The notes: a model not told the origin generated them from the letters alone. Counted from the stretch's first letter, positions 18,284-28,676 are shown. The stretch: DNA of 64,000 nt from Gammaproteobacteria bacterium (GCA_919902765.1 CAKKRP010000023.1:1-64000); one strand, 5' to 3'. A program made the numbers and translations.

Positions 18284-18781
18284 ATGAGACTGACTACGAA
18301 AGGTCGTTATGCGGTAACCGCGATGTTGGATTTAGCCTTGCACTTTAACGAAGGCCCGATCACCTTGTCGGATATCTCCCGTAGACAAGGCATATCTTTG
18401 TCTTATCTCGAACAGTTATTTGCCAAGCTGCGTAAAAACGGCTTGGTGGACAGCGCGCGTGGCCCAGGCGGAGGTTATCGCTTGAGTCGTGAAGCCACCC
18501 AGATTTCGGTGGCGAGCGTTATTTCGGCAGTGGACGAATCTGTAGACGTGACCCGCTGCGAAGGCAAGGGGACTTGCCACAATGGCGAAACTTGCCTGAC
18601 GCATGAGTTGTGGTGCGATTTGAGTGCGCAAATTGTCAATTTTTTGGATAATATCAGCCTCGCGAACTTAGTGGCCCGCAAGGGTGTGCAAGATACAGCG
18701 GCGCGCTTGGAGCGTGAATCTACGCGTGGTGGGGTCACGGCCCCAATGCCGGTGTCGTTATCCTCGGTAGAGGTGGGTTAG
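18284..18781 (+). CDS. iscR: Fe-S cluster-sensing regulator IscR
   Basis: 165 residues, Rrf2 family. An N-terminal winged helix ([38 protein letters not shown]) is followed by the cluster ligands Cys92, Cys98, Cys104 and His107, the same positions as in E. coli IscR. With a [2Fe-2S] cluster it represses the isc operon; the apo form acts at other sites. It heads the isc operon and probably represses its own promoter at 18152. Confidence 0.96.
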   Translation: MRLTTKGRYAVTAMLDLALHFNEGPITLSDISRRQGISLSYLEQLFAKLRKNGLVDSARGPGGGYRLSREATQISVASVISAVDESVDVTRCEGKGTCHNGETCLTHELWCDLSAQIVNFLDNISLANLVARKGVQDTAARLERESTRGGVTAPMPVSLSSVEVG

Positions 18782-18848
18782 GCGGTGATATTCCGCACAC
18801 AGCAGTGCAGGTAAGTTGTGTGAGGGAGACAAGTATGTGTAGATCGCT

Positions 18849-19994
18849 GTGGTGTATTTAGACCACAATGCCAGCACTCCGTTGGACGCGCGGGTGCTGG
18901 AGGCGATGCAACCATTTTTGGTCGCCAACCATGCCAATGCCTCGGCCTTATATCGACAAGGGCGGGCGGCGCGAGCGGCGATAGAACTCGCGCGCGAACA
19001 AATCGCAGCCTTGGTGGGTGCCCATCCTACGCAGGTGATCTTCACCAGCGGGGGGACCGAGGCCAATAACCTTGCCCTCAAGGGCGCGGTGCTGGGCATG
19101 GGCCTTAACAGTATCGTTGTATCGGGCATCGAGCACTCATCGATATTACAGGCCGCCAACGCGTTACGGCGCCAAGGGCGGCGAGTGTTGGAAATGCCGG
19201 TCGATGGCGCAGGACGAGTCGATATCGCTGGCGCGCGCACCCGGCTTGCCGCAGGGCAATGGGTGACGCTGATGTGGGTCAACAATGAGACTGGCGTGAT
19301 CCAAGATGTCTCAACGATGGCCGCAGCGGTGCGCGAGGCGGGGGCGTTTTTACATTGCGATGCCGTGCAGGCGGCGGGCAAGTTGAAGTTAGATTTCGAG
19401 GCCAGCGGCGCGCATGTTATAACGCTGTCGGCACATAAAATATATGGCCCCAAAGGGGTGGGCGCGATGGTGTTGGATCGCGCTTTAGATATAGAACCGT
19501 TGATCCACGGGGGGGGGCACGAACACGGTCTGCGCGCAGGCACTGAAAATGTCGCAGGCATCGTGGGTTTTGGGTGTGCCGCGATGTTGGCTGCAGCGGA
19601 AATGGTCGCACAAGTAGCGCATGTGCGTGCATTGCGCGACATGTTCGAGGCTCAGTTGGCGGCGGCATTGCCGGAGATTACGCTATTCGGGCAGCACGCT
19701 CTGCGTGTGAGTAACACGAGTTTTATAGGCGTGCCCGGCATGCATGGCGAAACCTTGTTGACCGCCTTGGATGCGGAAGGTTATGCCGTAGGTAGTGGCT
19801 CGGCGTGCGAGAGCAAGACCGGCCAGCCCAGCCATGTGTTGCTGGCCATGGGGGTTGCGCCAAGCTTGGCGGATGGCGCGCTACGGGTGAGTTTGGGCCA
19901 CCACAACACGGCCGGCGAAGTGGCAGGATTGGTAACGGTTTTGGCGAATGTCGTCGCGCGATTTCGCAATATGGCGGCGATGCGTTTGGCCTGA
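18849..19994 (+). CDS. Second cysteine desulfurase, NifS/IscS-like
   Basis: 381 residues from GTG 18849, a class V PLP aminotransferase: YLDHNASTP at the N-terminus, TSGGTEANNLA for the cofactor phosphate, [25 protein letters not shown] with the PLP lysine, and the catalytic Cys in GSGSACESKTGQPSHVL. It removes sulfur from cysteine as an enzyme-bound persulfide. It is clearly different from the canonical IscS encoded immediately downstream, which has the [14 protein letters not shown] active site. It may be a NifS-like duplicate with its own acceptor (inference). The ribosome-binding site is weak (GGGAGA, about 20 bases upstream). Confidence 0.88.
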   Translation: MVYLDHNASTPLDARVLEAMQPFLVANHANASALYRQGRAARAAIELAREQIAALVGAHPTQVIFTSGGTEANNLALKGAVLGMGLNSIVVSGIEHSSILQAANALRRQGRRVLEMPVDGAGRVDIAGARTRLAAGQWVTLMWVNNETGVIQDVSTMAAAVREAGAFLHCDAVQAAGKLKLDFEASGAHVITLSAHKIYGPKGVGAMVLDRALDIEPLIHGGGHEHGLRAGTENVAGIVGFGCAAMLAAAEMVAQVAHVRALRDMFEAQLAAALPEITLFGQHALRVSNTSFIGVPGMHGETLLTALDAEGYAVGSGSACESKTGQPSHVLLAMGVAPSLADGALRVSLGHHNTAGEVAGLVTVLANVVARFRNMAAMRLA

Positions 19995-20039
19995 TGGCAG
20001 GTACAGTAACATTGAGTGTTGAGCGTACGGAGTATTAAC

Positions 20040-21257
20040 ATGCGTTTGCCTATTTATCTTGATTATTCGGCAACCACCCCCGTGGACGTACGGGTCGCGG
20101 AAAAAATGGCGAAATGCCTGACGATGGAGGGTGCGTTTGGTAATCCTGCGTCGCGTTCGCATGCCTTCGGTTGGGCCGCTGAAGAGGCGATAGACGAGGC
20201 GCGCGGACATGTCGCGGCGCTCATTAATGCCGATCCCAAAGAAATCGTTTGGACCTCAGGCGCAACGGAGTCGAACAATTTAGCCATCAAGGGTGTGGCC
20301 CATTTTTACCAAAAAAAGGGCAAACACATCGTCACTTGCAAGACTGAACACAAGGCGGTCTTGGATACGTGTCGCCAATTGGAGCGCGAAGGGTTTGAAG
20401 TGACTTATCTCGATCCTGAGCATAATGGATTGGTGGATTTAAACAAATTGGAAGCGGCCTTGCGGCCGGACACGGTGCTCGTGTCGTTGATGCATGTGAA
20501 TAATGAAATCGGCGTCATCCAAGACATCGGCGCCATCGGCGCGATGACGCGTGCGCGCGGTATCTTATTGCATGTCGATGCGGCGCAAAGCGCGGGCAAA
20601 GTGCCTATCGACTTGGACGCCATGGCGGTCGATTTGATGTCGTTTTCCGCGCATAAGATCTACGGCCCGAAGGGGATGGGCGCATTATACGTGCGCCGCA
20701 AACCGCGCGTGCGTATTGAACCGCAAATGCATGGCGGTGGGCATGAACGCGGTATGCGTTCCGGCACCTTAGCGACCCACCAAATCGTCGGCATGGGCGA
20801 GGCCTTCCGGATCGCGGGTTTAGAAATGGCGGCTGAAAATGAACGCATCTTAGGTCTACGTAACCGTCTGTGGGCAGGCCTGCAAGGCATGGAAGAAATT
20901 CATTTGAACGGCGATATGCATGCGCGCGTGGCAGGCAATTTGAACGTCAGTTTTAATTATGTCGAGGGTGAATCCTTAATCATGGCGCTGAAAGATATCG
21001 CAGTGTCATCCGGTTCGGCCTGTACCTCGGCCAGCTTGGAGCCCTCTTACGTGTTACGCGCCATCGGGCGTAGCGACGAGTTGGCGCATAGCTCCATACG
21101 GTTTACCTTGGGTCGTTATACAACGACTGAAGATGTGGACTACACGATCAAGTTAGTGCGCGATAAAGTCGCCAAATTACGTGAGCTATCGCCGCTGTGG
21201 GATATGTATAAAGAAGGTGTGGATATCTCCAAGATCCAATGGGCTGCCCACCACTAA
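20040..21257 (+). CDS. iscS: Cysteine desulfurase IscS
   Basis: From ATG 20040 the protein has 405 residues, close to the 404 of E. coli IscS. Motifs: [56 protein letters not shown] and the catalytic loop [19 protein letters not shown]. The C-terminus [13 protein letters not shown] with IQWAAHH is the IscU-binding tail. It supplies sulfur for Fe-S clusters and tRNA thiolation. An upstream in-frame start at 20016 would add eight residues. Confidence 0.96.
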   Translation: MRLPIYLDYSATTPVDVRVAEKMAKCLTMEGAFGNPASRSHAFGWAAEEAIDEARGHVAALINADPKEIVWTSGATESNNLAIKGVAHFYQKKGKHIVTCKTEHKAVLDTCRQLEREGFEVTYLDPEHNGLVDLNKLEAALRPDTVLVSLMHVNNEIGVIQDIGAIGAMTRARGILLHVDAAQSAGKVPIDLDAMAVDLMSFSAHKIYGPKGMGALYVRRKPRVRIEPQMHGGGHERGMRSGTLATHQIVGMGEAFRIAGLEMAAENERILGLRNRLWAGLQGMEEIHLNGDMHARVAGNLNVSFNYVEGESLIMALKDIAVSSGSACTSASLEPSYVLRAIGRSDELAHSSIRFTLGRYTTTEDVDYTIKLVRDKVAKLRELSPLWDMYKEGVDISKIQWAAHH

Positions 21258-21392
21258 GATAGTGTTAGTGGCTAGGTAACGGGTGGTAAAAGTTGGGTTA
21301 TTGATTTATATTGCGCGGTGCCCCTGGCCGAAGGGGATATAGCGCCGCTTATGGACGGCCGATATAGTAGTGTGAGCGAGGAGTAAAACATT

Positions 21393-21794
21393 ATGGCTTA
21401 CAGCGATAAAGTATTAGATCATTATGAAAATCCGCGTAACGTGGGTTCGTTTACCAAAGACGATCCTAGCGTAGGAACTGGGATGGTAGGGGCACCTGCC
21501 TGTGGCGACGTGATGCGCCTGCAAATTAAGGTCAATGAGCTAGGCGTCATTGAAGATGCGCGTTTCAAGACCTATGGTTGCGGTTCCGCCATCGCGTCCA
21601 GTTCGTTGTTGACGGAATGGGTCAAGGGCAAAACCTTAGACCAGGCCCGCCAGATTAAAAACACCGATATCGCCACCGAATTGGCCCTGCCGCCGGTGAA
21701 GATCCATTGTTCGGTGCTCGCCGAAGACGCCATTAAGGCCGCCATCGACGATTTCAAATCCAAGCAACATGCCGATGCGCAGAAATCCGCGTGA
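21393..21794 (+). CDS. iscU: Fe-S cluster scaffold IscU
   Basis: 133 residues with cluster ligands Cys37 (GAPACGD), Cys63 ([11 protein letters not shown]) and Cys106 ([12 protein letters not shown]), and the HscA-recognition motif LPPVK (about 99-103). It assembles clusters from IscS sulfur and passes them on with HscA/HscB. It overlaps or abuts iscA. Confidence 0.97.
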   Translation: MAYSDKVLDHYENPRNVGSFTKDDPSVGTGMVGAPACGDVMRLQIKVNELGVIEDARFKTYGCGSAIASSSLLTEWVKGKTLDQARQIKNTDIATELALPPVKIHCSVLAEDAIKAAIDDFKSKQHADAQKSA

Positions 21795-21796
21795 AT

Positions 21797-22120
21797 ATGA
21801 GCATCAGTCTTACCGAAGCGGCGGCAAACCGAGTTAGAACCTTCCTGCAAAAGCGTGGACGTGGCGCGGGTTTGCGTCTGGGCGTGCGCACCAGCGGGTG
21901 TTCCGGGTTGGCCTATGTGATGGAATACGCCGATCAGATCGAGCCTACCGACGAGGTCTTTGAAGAGCACGGCGTCAAGCTCATCGTGGACAAAAAAAGT
22001 CTGGTTTACCTCGATGGTACGCAAGTCGATTTCACCAAAGAAGGATTGAACGAGGGGTTTAAATTTAATAATCCCAACGTCAAGGGCGAATGTGGTTGCG
22101 GCGAGAGCTTTACCGTATAG
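21797..22120 (+). CDS. iscA: A-type Fe-S carrier IscA
   Basis: From ATG 21797 the protein has 107 residues, as in E. coli, with Cys35 (TSGCSGLAY) and Cys99/Cys101 (GECGCGESF). It carries Fe-S clusters or iron to apo-targets. GTG 21791 is a possible start two codons earlier. It begins directly at the end of iscU. Confidence 0.96.
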   Translation: MSISLTEAAANRVRTFLQKRGRGAGLRLGVRTSGCSGLAYVMEYADQIEPTDEVFEEHGVKLIVDKKSLVYLDGTQVDFTKEGLNEGFKFNNPNVKGECGCGESFTV

Positions 22121-22233
22121 TCGTAGCAGCTTTTTTTGCGCCTTTCAATATTAGTATTTAATAAAATAATGTTGTCTGTGCGGGAGACATTGCAGCGCGG
22201 TAAAATATCGCGTTGCCGGTTCGAGGATGGCCA

Positions 22234-22749
22234 ATGTACGACAATGACTTCGCCTTGTTTGGCCTGCCAGTGGCGTTTGCGCTTGACACAGCGGTGTTGA
22301 CGGCACGCTATCGTGACCTGCAACGCGCCGTACACCCCGATAAATTCATCCAGGCCAGCGAGGCAGAGCGCGTGCTGGCCGTGCGCCAAGCGGCGCGTAT
22401 CAATGACGCCTACCAACATTTAAAAACTCCCTTGGCGCGTGCGCAATATCTACTGACGCTGCATGGACACGGTTTAGTGGCAGAGCACGCGACGCTTAAA
22501 GACCCCGAGTTTTTGCTAGAGCAAATGGAATTGCGTGAGGCGTTGAGCGAGGCGGATAGTGCGGCATTGGCACGCCTGCAGATGCAAATTGAGCAGCGTT
22601 TGCAAACCTTAATTCAGGCATTGGAGAGCGGTTTCGCCGCCGCGCAGCCGGATTGGGCGCAGTTACAAGTGGTGGTGTTAAAAACGCAGTTTATGCACAA
22701 ATTACGCAACGAGGCTGAGCTACGCGCTGAGCGCTTGTTGGGGATGTAA
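22234..22749 (+). CDS. hscB: Fe-S co-chaperone HscB
   Basis: 171 residues from ATG 22234, which has GAGGA seven bases upstream. The N-terminal J-domain contains HPD (residues 34-36, VHPDKF) and a C-terminal helical bundle binds IscU. It stimulates HscA ATPase and delivers IscU. Confidence 0.94.
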   Translation: MYDNDFALFGLPVAFALDTAVLTARYRDLQRAVHPDKFIQASEAERVLAVRQAARINDAYQHLKTPLARAQYLLTLHGHGLVAEHATLKDPEFLLEQMELREALSEADSAALARLQMQIEQRLQTLIQALESGFAAAQPDWAQLQVVVLKTQFMHKLRNEAELRAERLLGM

Positions 22750-22769
22750 CCAGAGGTTTTAGACGTAGC

Positions 22770-24647
22770 ATGGCCTTATTACAAATTTCCGAACCGGGCG
22801 AATCCACCGCGCCGCATCAACATCGCTTAGCGGCGGGCATAGACCTGGGCACCACGCATTCGTTGATCGCGACGGTGCGCAGTGGCGTGGCGGAGACCTT
22901 GCCCGATACGCAGGGCCGCCATCTATTGCCTTCAGTGGTCCGTTACATCGCGTCCGGCGCTGCCCCCGTCGTGGGCTGGGAGGCCATTGCGCAGGCGACG
23001 GAAGACCCGCATAACACGATTGCCTCCATTAAGCGTTTGATGGGGCGCGGTAGCGACGATGTGCGCGCGCTGCATGCGCGTTTGCCCTATGAATTCAATT
23101 TGAACGATGCCCGCGTGCCGCGTTTGCGCACCGCAGGGGGCGAGTTCAGCGCCATAGAAATCTCGGCCGAGATATTAAAAAATTTGCGCGTGCGCGGCGA
23201 ACAAACGCTGGGAGGCGAACTGACTGGCGTGGTGATCACGGTGCCCGCATATTTTGACGACGCCCAACGTCAGGCCACTAAAGACGCCGCAAAATTGGCG
23301 GGCCTCAATGTCTATCGTTTGCTTAATGAACCGACGGCGGCGGCGGTCGCGTATGGTCTGGATAGCGGCACCGAGGGCGTAGTGGCGGTGTACGATTTAG
23401 GCGGGGGCACGTTTGATATCTCATTGTTACGCCTCAATCGCGGTATATTTGAGGTCTTGGCCACTGCCGGGGATACGGCGTTGGGTGGTGACGATATGGA
23501 TCACGTCATCGCGGAATATTTATTACAACAGGCGGGCGTCACGCGTTCCGATATGGACGCCAAAGACTGGCGACGTTTGTTGCGCGATGCGCGGACCTAT
23601 AAAGAGCGCTTGACGGATGCTCCGGCCGTCGCCGTGGAAGTACGTACCGGCGAGCGTGTCGCGTACCAAGGTGAATTGTCGCGTACGCAATTTGAGGCCT
23701 TGATAGAAAATTTATTGCAGCGCACGCTAACGCCGTGTCGGCGTGTACTCCGCGATGCCGGTGTTGCCACCGCTGAAATCGTCCAAGTGGTGATGGTCGG
23801 CGGCGCCACGCGTACGCCACGCGTACGTGCGGCGGTAGAACAGTTTTTTGCGCGACCGCCGTTGGTCGATATCGATCCCGATAAGGTCGTCGCCATCGGT
23901 GCCGCGATACAGGCTAACACCTTGGCCGGGAATAAATCGGGCGACGAATTATTATTGTTGGACGTGTTGCCCCTGAGTTTAGGCTTAGAGACCATGGGTG
24001 GCTTGGTCGAACAAATTATTCCGCGCAATACCACCTTGCCGGTGACGCGTGGGCAGGAATTCACGACCTTCAAAGACGGTCAAACCGCGATGGCCTTGCA
24101 TATCGTGCAAGGTGAGCGCGATTTAGTCGCCGATTGCCGATCTTTAGCACGCTTTGAATTGCGCGGCATCATGCCGATGGTGGCGGGCATGGCGCGTGTT
24201 TTAGTCACCTTTCAAGTGGATGCCGATGGTTTGTTGAATGTCAGTGCGCGTGAACAATTCAGTGGTGTGGCGACCGATATTGTCGTTAAACCGTCTTACG
24301 GTTTGAAAGACGGCGAAATCGAACGCATGTTGCGCGATTCGTTTGAATACGCGCAAGTCGATGTGGTGCAGCGCCGTTTGCGTGAGCAGCAAGTCGAGAC
24401 GGATCGCGAAATCGCCGCCGTCGCAACGGCCCTGGCGGTGGATGGCGATCAACTGTTGTCGGCGTCCGAGCGTGTTGTCATTGAGGCCGCGCTGGCGGCG
24501 TTGAAACAAGCGCGCGCAGGCGACGACCCCATCGCCATGCAAGATGCGGTCAAGGCGATGGAAAAAGCCGCGACAGACTACGTTGGACGGCGCATGAACA
24601 GCAATATACGCAAGGCCATGGCCGGTCATAAGATAGACGAATTTTAG
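22770..24647 (+). CDS. hscA: Fe-S chaperone HscA (Hsp70 family)
   Basis: 625 residues. The N-terminal nucleotide-binding domain shows [59 protein letters not shown] and [12 protein letters not shown]; a substrate-binding domain and helical lid follow. It binds the LPPVK motif of IscU and promotes cluster release. The length is as in E. coli HscA (616). Confidence 0.96.
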   Translation: MALLQISEPGESTAPHQHRLAAGIDLGTTHSLIATVRSGVAETLPDTQGRHLLPSVVRYIASGAAPVVGWEAIAQATEDPHNTIASIKRLMGRGSDDVRALHARLPYEFNLNDARVPRLRTAGGEFSAIEISAEILKNLRVRGEQTLGGELTGVVITVPAYFDDAQRQATKDAAKLAGLNVYRLLNEPTAAAVAYGLDSGTEGVVAVYDLGGGTFDISLLRLNRGIFEVLATAGDTALGGDDMDHVIAEYLLQQAGVTRSDMDAKDWRRLLRDARTYKERLTDAPAVAVEVRTGERVAYQGELSRTQFEALIENLLQRTLTPCRRVLRDAGVATAEIVQVVMVGGATRTPRVRAAVEQFFARPPLVDIDPDKVVAIGAAIQANTLAGNKSGDELLLLDVLPLSLGLETMGGLVEQIIPRNTTLPVTRGQEFTTFKDGQTAMALHIVQGERDLVADCRSLARFELRGIMPMVAGMARVLVTFQVDADGLLNVSAREQFSGVATDIVVKPSYGLKDGEIERMLRDSFEYAQVDVVQRRLREQQVETDREIAAVATALAVDGDQLLSASERVVIEAALAALKQARAGDDPIAMQDAVKAMEKAATDYVGRRMNSNIRKAMAGHKIDEF

Positions 24648-24657
24648 TGAGTAGCCT

Positions 24658-24996
24658 ATGACCCAAATTATTGTATTACCGCATGTGGAGCTGTGTCCCG
24701 AGGGCGCAGTAATAGAGGTCAAACCCGGTGTTAGCGTGTGTGACGCCTTATTGGACAATGGCATAGAGATCGAGCATGCGTGTGAAAAATCTTGCGCCTG
24801 TACGACCTGTCATATCTATGTGCGTGAAGGTGGGGACTCCTTGGCGGCGGCGACCGACGATGAAGAAGACATGTTAGACAAGGCATGGGGTTTAGACACG
24901 GATTCGCGCCTGAGTTGTCAGGCCTTGGTCGGCAAGGACAATCTTGTCGTAGAGATTCCCAGATATACGATCAATATGGTCTCCGAACATCACTGA
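24658..24996 (+). CDS. fdx: ISC-type [2Fe-2S] ferredoxin Fdx
   Basis: 112 residues with ligands Cys42, Cys48, Cys51 ([15 protein letters not shown]) and Cys87 (RLSCQAL), the adrenodoxin-like ISC ferredoxin pattern at the same positions as E. coli Fdx. It supplies electrons for cluster assembly on IscU. Confidence 0.96.
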   Translation: MTQIIVLPHVELCPEGAVIEVKPGVSVCDALLDNGIEIEHACEKSCACTTCHIYVREGGDSLAAATDDEEDMLDKAWGLDTDSRLSCQALVGKDNLVVEIPRYTINMVSEHH

Positions 24997-25007
24997 GAGG
25001 TAGCGTT

Positions 25008-25208
25008 ATGAGCATCAAATGGACGGATACGCGCGACATCGCCATCGCCTTGGATGAGGCGCATCCGGATATCGATCCGCAATTTGTGCGCTTCACCGAT
25101 TTGCATCAATGGGTGGTCGGGTTAGAAGATTTTAGCGACGACCCCCAGCGTTCTAATGAAAAAATATTGGAAGCGATACAAATGACCTGGTTGGAAGAGC
25201 GCGGTTAA
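25008..25208 (+). CDS. iscX: IscX, small iron/IscS-binding protein
   Basis: 66 residues, the standard length, from ATG 25008. The conserved acidic family features are visible: [24 protein letters not shown] and [15 protein letters not shown]. It binds IscS at the IscU/Fdx site and modulates cluster assembly. It is the last gene of the isc operon and stops nine bases before the convergent DsrE-like gene. Confidence 0.95.
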   Translation: MSIKWTDTRDIAIALDEAHPDIDPQFVRFTDLHQWVVGLEDFSDDPQRSNEKILEAIQMTWLEERG

Positions 25209-25217
25209 ATAATTTAT

Positions 25218-25736
25218 TTACCAACTGATGTACGCGTATCCCTTGTGTTGCAATTCCATCAATGCCGCCGCGCCTACGTCGATGATTTCTGCAAACGGGA
25301 CTAAATCTTCCGCTGTCAATTTTAAAGACCGCATCGTATTACCGCAGGCGACAAATTTAACCCCATATTGATGCAAACTCGAAACGCGTTCCTGCGTTTC
25401 CTTGGCGACCGGGCGCGTGGGTTTTTTGGCCAGAATTTGCAGGCCGGGACCTATGCAGACCACTACAATGGCGATATCGTCGGTATATTTGCGCAACATC
25501 GCGCCGATGGAAAACAACACACTGTTGTGATAATCCGCCTCGCTTTTATTAAATTGATAGACGACCTTGTTGGGTGGTTCTTCGCCGGGAAACCGCAAGG
25601 TGTTTTCTTCCGCTTTGACACTTGTGTGCAACGCGACGGCCAGACCGCCGCCTGCGACTAACTGGCCAAGCAAGCGCCGTCGCACCTTATTGTAGGGCTG
25701 GGTGATCAAGCGATTTAGGTAGGTGGATTTAGCCAT
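25218..25736 (-). CDS. Exported DsrE/DsrF-like protein with Tat-type signal
   Basis: 172 residues. The N-terminus has RRRLLGQ followed by a Gly/Ala-rich hydrophobic segment and SVKA|EE (about residue 42), a twin-arginine-like signal. The mature part has the DsrE fold pattern: VVYQFNKSEADYHNSVLFSIGAMLRKY, IAIVVVCIGPGLQIL and a single conserved Cys in KFVACGNTM. DsrE-type proteins handle persulfide sulfur; several paralogues are periplasmic and of unknown function. It faces the isc operon tail to tail. Confidence 0.78.
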   Translation of the reverse strand: MAKSTYLNRLITQPYNKVRRRLLGQLVAGGGLAVALHTSVKAEENTLRFPGEEPPNKVVYQFNKSEADYHNSVLFSIGAMLRKYTDDIAIVVVCIGPGLQILAKKPTRPVAKETQERVSSLHQYGVKFVACGNTMRSLKLTAEDLVPFAEIIDVGAAALMELQHKGYAYISW

Positions 25737-25921
25737 AGCAGCGCCCTCGTCAGGTGGTTCCCTAAAGTGATATGCAACTAAAGTAGCATGAAAGCGCGAG
25801 CCTTCCTACGAGCGACGTGAAATAACCGGGTTACACTCCACTTGTAATATTATAACTAATTGATTATAAAAGGTAAAAAGTAATTAGTGTAGGCGGGCTC
25901 GCGCGGTGTACATTAATTGAT

Positions 25922-25947
25922 TGTTACAAACTGAAACACTCTGTTAC
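25922..25947. promoter_or_regulatory. Candidate CpxR-type operator: three boxes with 10-base spacing
   Basis: TGTTAC (25922), TGAAAC (25932) and TGTTAC (25942) recur at an exact 10-base period. On the other strand they read GTAAC-N5-GTTTC-N5-GTAAC, close to the CpxR consensus GTAAA-N5-GTAAA. OmpR-family regulators bind such direct repeats. The site is about 90 bases before the CpxP-like gene, which is followed by a CpxR-like regulator. Confidence 0.55.
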
Positions 25948-26034
25948 CTGAGCGCAAAGAATGTGACGGCGGCTTGCTTTATTCTAAACGGGTCATCATG
26001 TGATGATATTGAATTACGACACAAGGAGATGAAT

Positions 26035-26493
26035 ATGCAACGTCCTTATCGCGCAATTATTGTGGTCACTCTGTTGGCGGCCGGTGCGGCGCTGGCGGCC
26101 GGGTGTACGCATTGGAGGCACAAAAATCCGGAAGAGCATGCGGCGTACATGGTGGAGAAGACCACTAAAAAGCTTGATTTGAATGCGCCGCAGATCGCCA
26201 AACTAAATGTGTTGCGCGATCAAATACTGGCGGTGGCGAAGGAACATAAGCAAGTGCATGCGACTATGCACAAAGATGTGTTGTCATTATTCTCGCAGCC
26301 TACGTTTGATCGCCAGGGCGTCACGAATATGGTAAGCGAACGTACTAAGACGGTCAACGAGAAAGCGCCCGCCATCATCAATGCATTTGGTGATTTCTAT
26401 GATAGCTTGGATGCCAAACAACAGGCCAAATTAAAGGAGTTTTTAGAAGATCGTATGGAACATTTCGGAGCGGGCATGCACGGTACCGACTAA
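26035..26493 (+). CDS. CpxP/Spy-like periplasmic lipoprotein
   Basis: From ATG 26035 (AAGGAG six to seven bases upstream) the protein has 152 residues. A lipoprotein signal ends in LAAGC. The mature part is helical and basic with two LTXXQ-like stretches, LDLNAPQIAKL and LDAKQQAKLKEF, the hallmark of the Spy/CpxP family of periplasmic chaperones and stress sensors. It precedes a CpxR/CpxA-like pair, as cpxP accompanies cpxRA in enterobacteria. Unlike E. coli CpxP it appears to be lipidated. Confidence 0.78.
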   Translation: MQRPYRAIIVVTLLAAGAALAAGCTHWRHKNPEEHAAYMVEKTTKKLDLNAPQIAKLNVLRDQILAVAKEHKQVHATMHKDVLSLFSQPTFDRQGVTNMVSERTKTVNEKAPAIINAFGDFYDSLDAKQQAKLKEFLEDRMEHFGAGMHGTD

Positions 26494-26506
26494 AGTTGGC
26501 GCTGTG

Positions 26507-26538
26507 AAGACATCCCCGTCTTGCGGGGATGTCTTTTT
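26507..26538 (+). terminator. Intrinsic terminator after the CpxP-like gene
   Basis: A perfect stem of 10-12 base pairs (AAGACATCCCCG at 26507-26518 against 26524-26535) with a five-base loop ends in a T5 tract. It lies between the CpxP-like gene and the response regulator, so the two are probably separately transcribed or joined by read-through. Confidence 0.92.
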
Positions 26539-26601
26539 GTTTGTGCGCAATGGGCGTAGAGGCAGCCTATACTGTAATGCCGAACAGGGAGAAATAGACG
26601 T

Positions 26602-27276
26602 ATGGGGCACCTGCTGCTAATCGATGACGATGAGCGTTTGGCGGCGCTGTTGGCGCGATATTTTGAGCGATTTCAATTGACCATGGACAGTGCCGTAACG
26701 CCTAGCGATGGGCTGCGGAAATTGCGCGGTCACCACTATGATATGGTCATACTCGATGTGATGCTCCCAGAGCAAGATGGGTTTGAAGTCTGCAAAAATA
26801 TACGTAAATTCAGCGCCGTTCCCATCATCATGTTAACCGCGCGTGGCGAGGTGACGGACCGTGTGGTCGGACTGGAGTTGGGCGCGGACGATTACCTGGC
26901 CAAACCTTTTGAGCCGCGCGAATTAGTGGCAAGAATTCAAAATGTGCTGAAACGTATAGTACGCACAGGTACCGGCGGTGCGTTACTAAAATATGAGCGT
27001 TTGACGATAGACACAGACACGCAGTTGGTGAGTGCGGATGGTAAAGACGTGGCATTCAGTGCGCTGGAGTATCAATTTTTAATATTGCTCGCGCAACATC
27101 CGAATAAGGTCTTTAGCCGGGATGAGATATTAAATGAACTAAAAGGGATAGATGCGGATATTTACACAAGATCCGTCGATATATTAGTTAGTCGCGTGCG
27201 CCAAAAAATCGCCCCTCTTGAATTGATTAAAACGGTGCGCGGAGCGGGCTATTGCTTCACGGGTAAGCCGCTATGA
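26602..27276 (+). CDS. OmpR-family response regulator, CpxR-like
   Basis: 224 residues. The receiver domain has the acidic pair DDD (8-10), phosphorylatable Asp52 (VILDVMLPEQDG), Thr79 and Lys101 (LAKPFEPREL). The C-terminal winged helix ends with YTRSVDILVSRVRQKI and TVRGAGYCF. It overlaps the histidine kinase gene by four bases. The nearby CpxP-like gene suggests a CpxR function in envelope stress; RstA-like is the alternative. Confidence 0.9.
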   Translation: MGHLLLIDDDERLAALLARYFERFQLTMDSAVTPSDGLRKLRGHHYDMVILDVMLPEQDGFEVCKNIRKFSAVPIIMLTARGEVTDRVVGLELGADDYLAKPFEPRELVARIQNVLKRIVRTGTGGALLKYERLTIDTDTQLVSADGKDVAFSALEYQFLILLAQHPNKVFSRDEILNELKGIDADIYTRSVDILVSRVRQKIAPLELIKTVRGAGYCFTGKPL

Positions 27277-28616
27277 GGGCCATGGCGCGCAATACACTCT
27301 TAGAAAAATACCTGCCTCGCTCGATCAAGGCGCGGGTCTCATTGCTGTTTTTGGCGATGGCGGCGGTGTTCGCTTTAGTGTTGGCCGGCATTATCGCCTG
27401 GGCGATGCGCGATCATTTTAACCAGACGGTTAGGCCGCACTTAGAGCAATATCTGGAATATGTGCGTGCTGATATCGGCAATCCGCCCAACCTTGAGCGC
27501 GCGCGCGAGATTGCACTGCGAGTGCCCGTGGAAATAGCGGTGCAGGGTGCGAACGTGCGGTGGTCGTCGAGTGGGCGTCAGGTAGATATAGACGCGATAA
27601 AAGAGCATCGGCGTTTTATATTAAACGGTGTTCAATATTTTACCGGGGAATATGGAGAGCGTGAATATTTGGTGACGCGTTATCCTGATAGTACGGTCGT
27701 TTTTTCTATTCCGCATCCGCACCACGAATCCGGCTGGCGCAGGGTCGCGCCCTTTGCAGTGTTGCTGATATTATTTTTTGGGTTTTATCACATTATGCGT
27801 TATTTTTTTGCGCCCGTAGCGACATTAAAAGAAGGGATACAAAAAATCGGTAGTGGCGAGCTGACTCACCGCATCGTAGTGCCGCGCCGGGATGAATTGG
27901 GGGAATTGGCGATCAGTATTAATGCGATGGCTGACGACATAGAAAAAATCCTCGATGCAAAGCGCCAGCTCCTGTTGGCGATCAGCCATGAATTGCGCAC
28001 GCCGGTGACGCGCGCCAGGGTGTCCGCAGCGATGGTGGAAGACGCCCGGCAAAGGACTGATTTAGAGCGCGATCTAGTGGAGATAGACCGTTTAATAGAA
28101 GAATTGCTCGAGGCGGAACGCCTCAGCGTTCAACATGCCATACTGCACAAAGCACAGCTAGATCTATGCCGTTTAGTGCATGAGCTTAGTACACCGTACA
28201 TCGAACGCGGCGTGGATGTAGCGTGCGCGGGTCCGGTAGTGTTAATGCTAGACGAGGTGCGTATAAAAATATTGTTAAGAAACTTGCTCGACAATGCCTT
28301 TAGCCATGGACAAAGCGGCTACCGCGCGCCTACGCTACGCGTGAAAGCGACAGGTAACGAGGTTGTTTTGGAAGTGCGTGATTATGGTCGCGGCGTGGAT
28401 AAAACCCAGCTGGCGCAATTGACCCAACCTTTTTACCGCGCCGATGCCGCGCGTCGCCGTGCGACCGGTGGGCATGGTTTGGGCCTGTATTTATGCCGCA
28501 AGATCGTCGAGGCGCACGGCGGTCGTTTGGAAATCTCTAGTGAAATCAACGCGGGCCTGGTCATTAAGGCGATTCTTCCGCGCGCTCAGGGTGAATTATT
28601 GTCACCCGTGGAATAA
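27273..28616 (+). CDS. Sensor histidine kinase, CpxA/RstB-like
   Basis: 447 residues: TM1 (about 20-44), a short periplasmic domain (about 45-155), TM2 (about 157-178), HAMP, HisKA with His239 (AISHELRTPVTRARV), an N-box NLLDNAFSHG, G1 DYGRGVD and G2 GGHGLGLYLC. It should phosphorylate the regulator encoded just upstream, with which it overlaps by four bases. Confidence 0.9.
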   Translation: MRAMARNTLLEKYLPRSIKARVSLLFLAMAAVFALVLAGIIAWAMRDHFNQTVRPHLEQYLEYVRADIGNPPNLERAREIALRVPVEIAVQGANVRWSSSGRQVDIDAIKEHRRFILNGVQYFTGEYGEREYLVTRYPDSTVVFSIPHPHHESGWRRVAPFAVLLILFFGFYHIMRYFFAPVATLKEGIQKIGSGELTHRIVVPRRDELGELAISINAMADDIEKILDAKRQLLLAISHELRTPVTRARVSAAMVEDARQRTDLERDLVEIDRLIEELLEAERLSVQHAILHKAQLDLCRLVHELSTPYIERGVDVACAGPVVLMLDEVRIKILLRNLLDNAFSHGQSGYRAPTLRVKATGNEVVLEVRDYGRGVDKTQLAQLTQPFYRADAARRRATGGHGLGLYLCRKIVEAHGGRLEISSEINAGLVIKAILPRAQGELLSPVE

Positions 28617-28676
28617 CTTCGTTGTGTAACCTGTTTATCCTTGTAGAGATATCTCGGACACACCTGCGAAGGACAC

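Noticed and set aside
24885-25007. Longer N-terminus for IscX.
   Set aside because: The extra codons lie inside fdx in another frame; the 66-residue form from 25008 is the family length.
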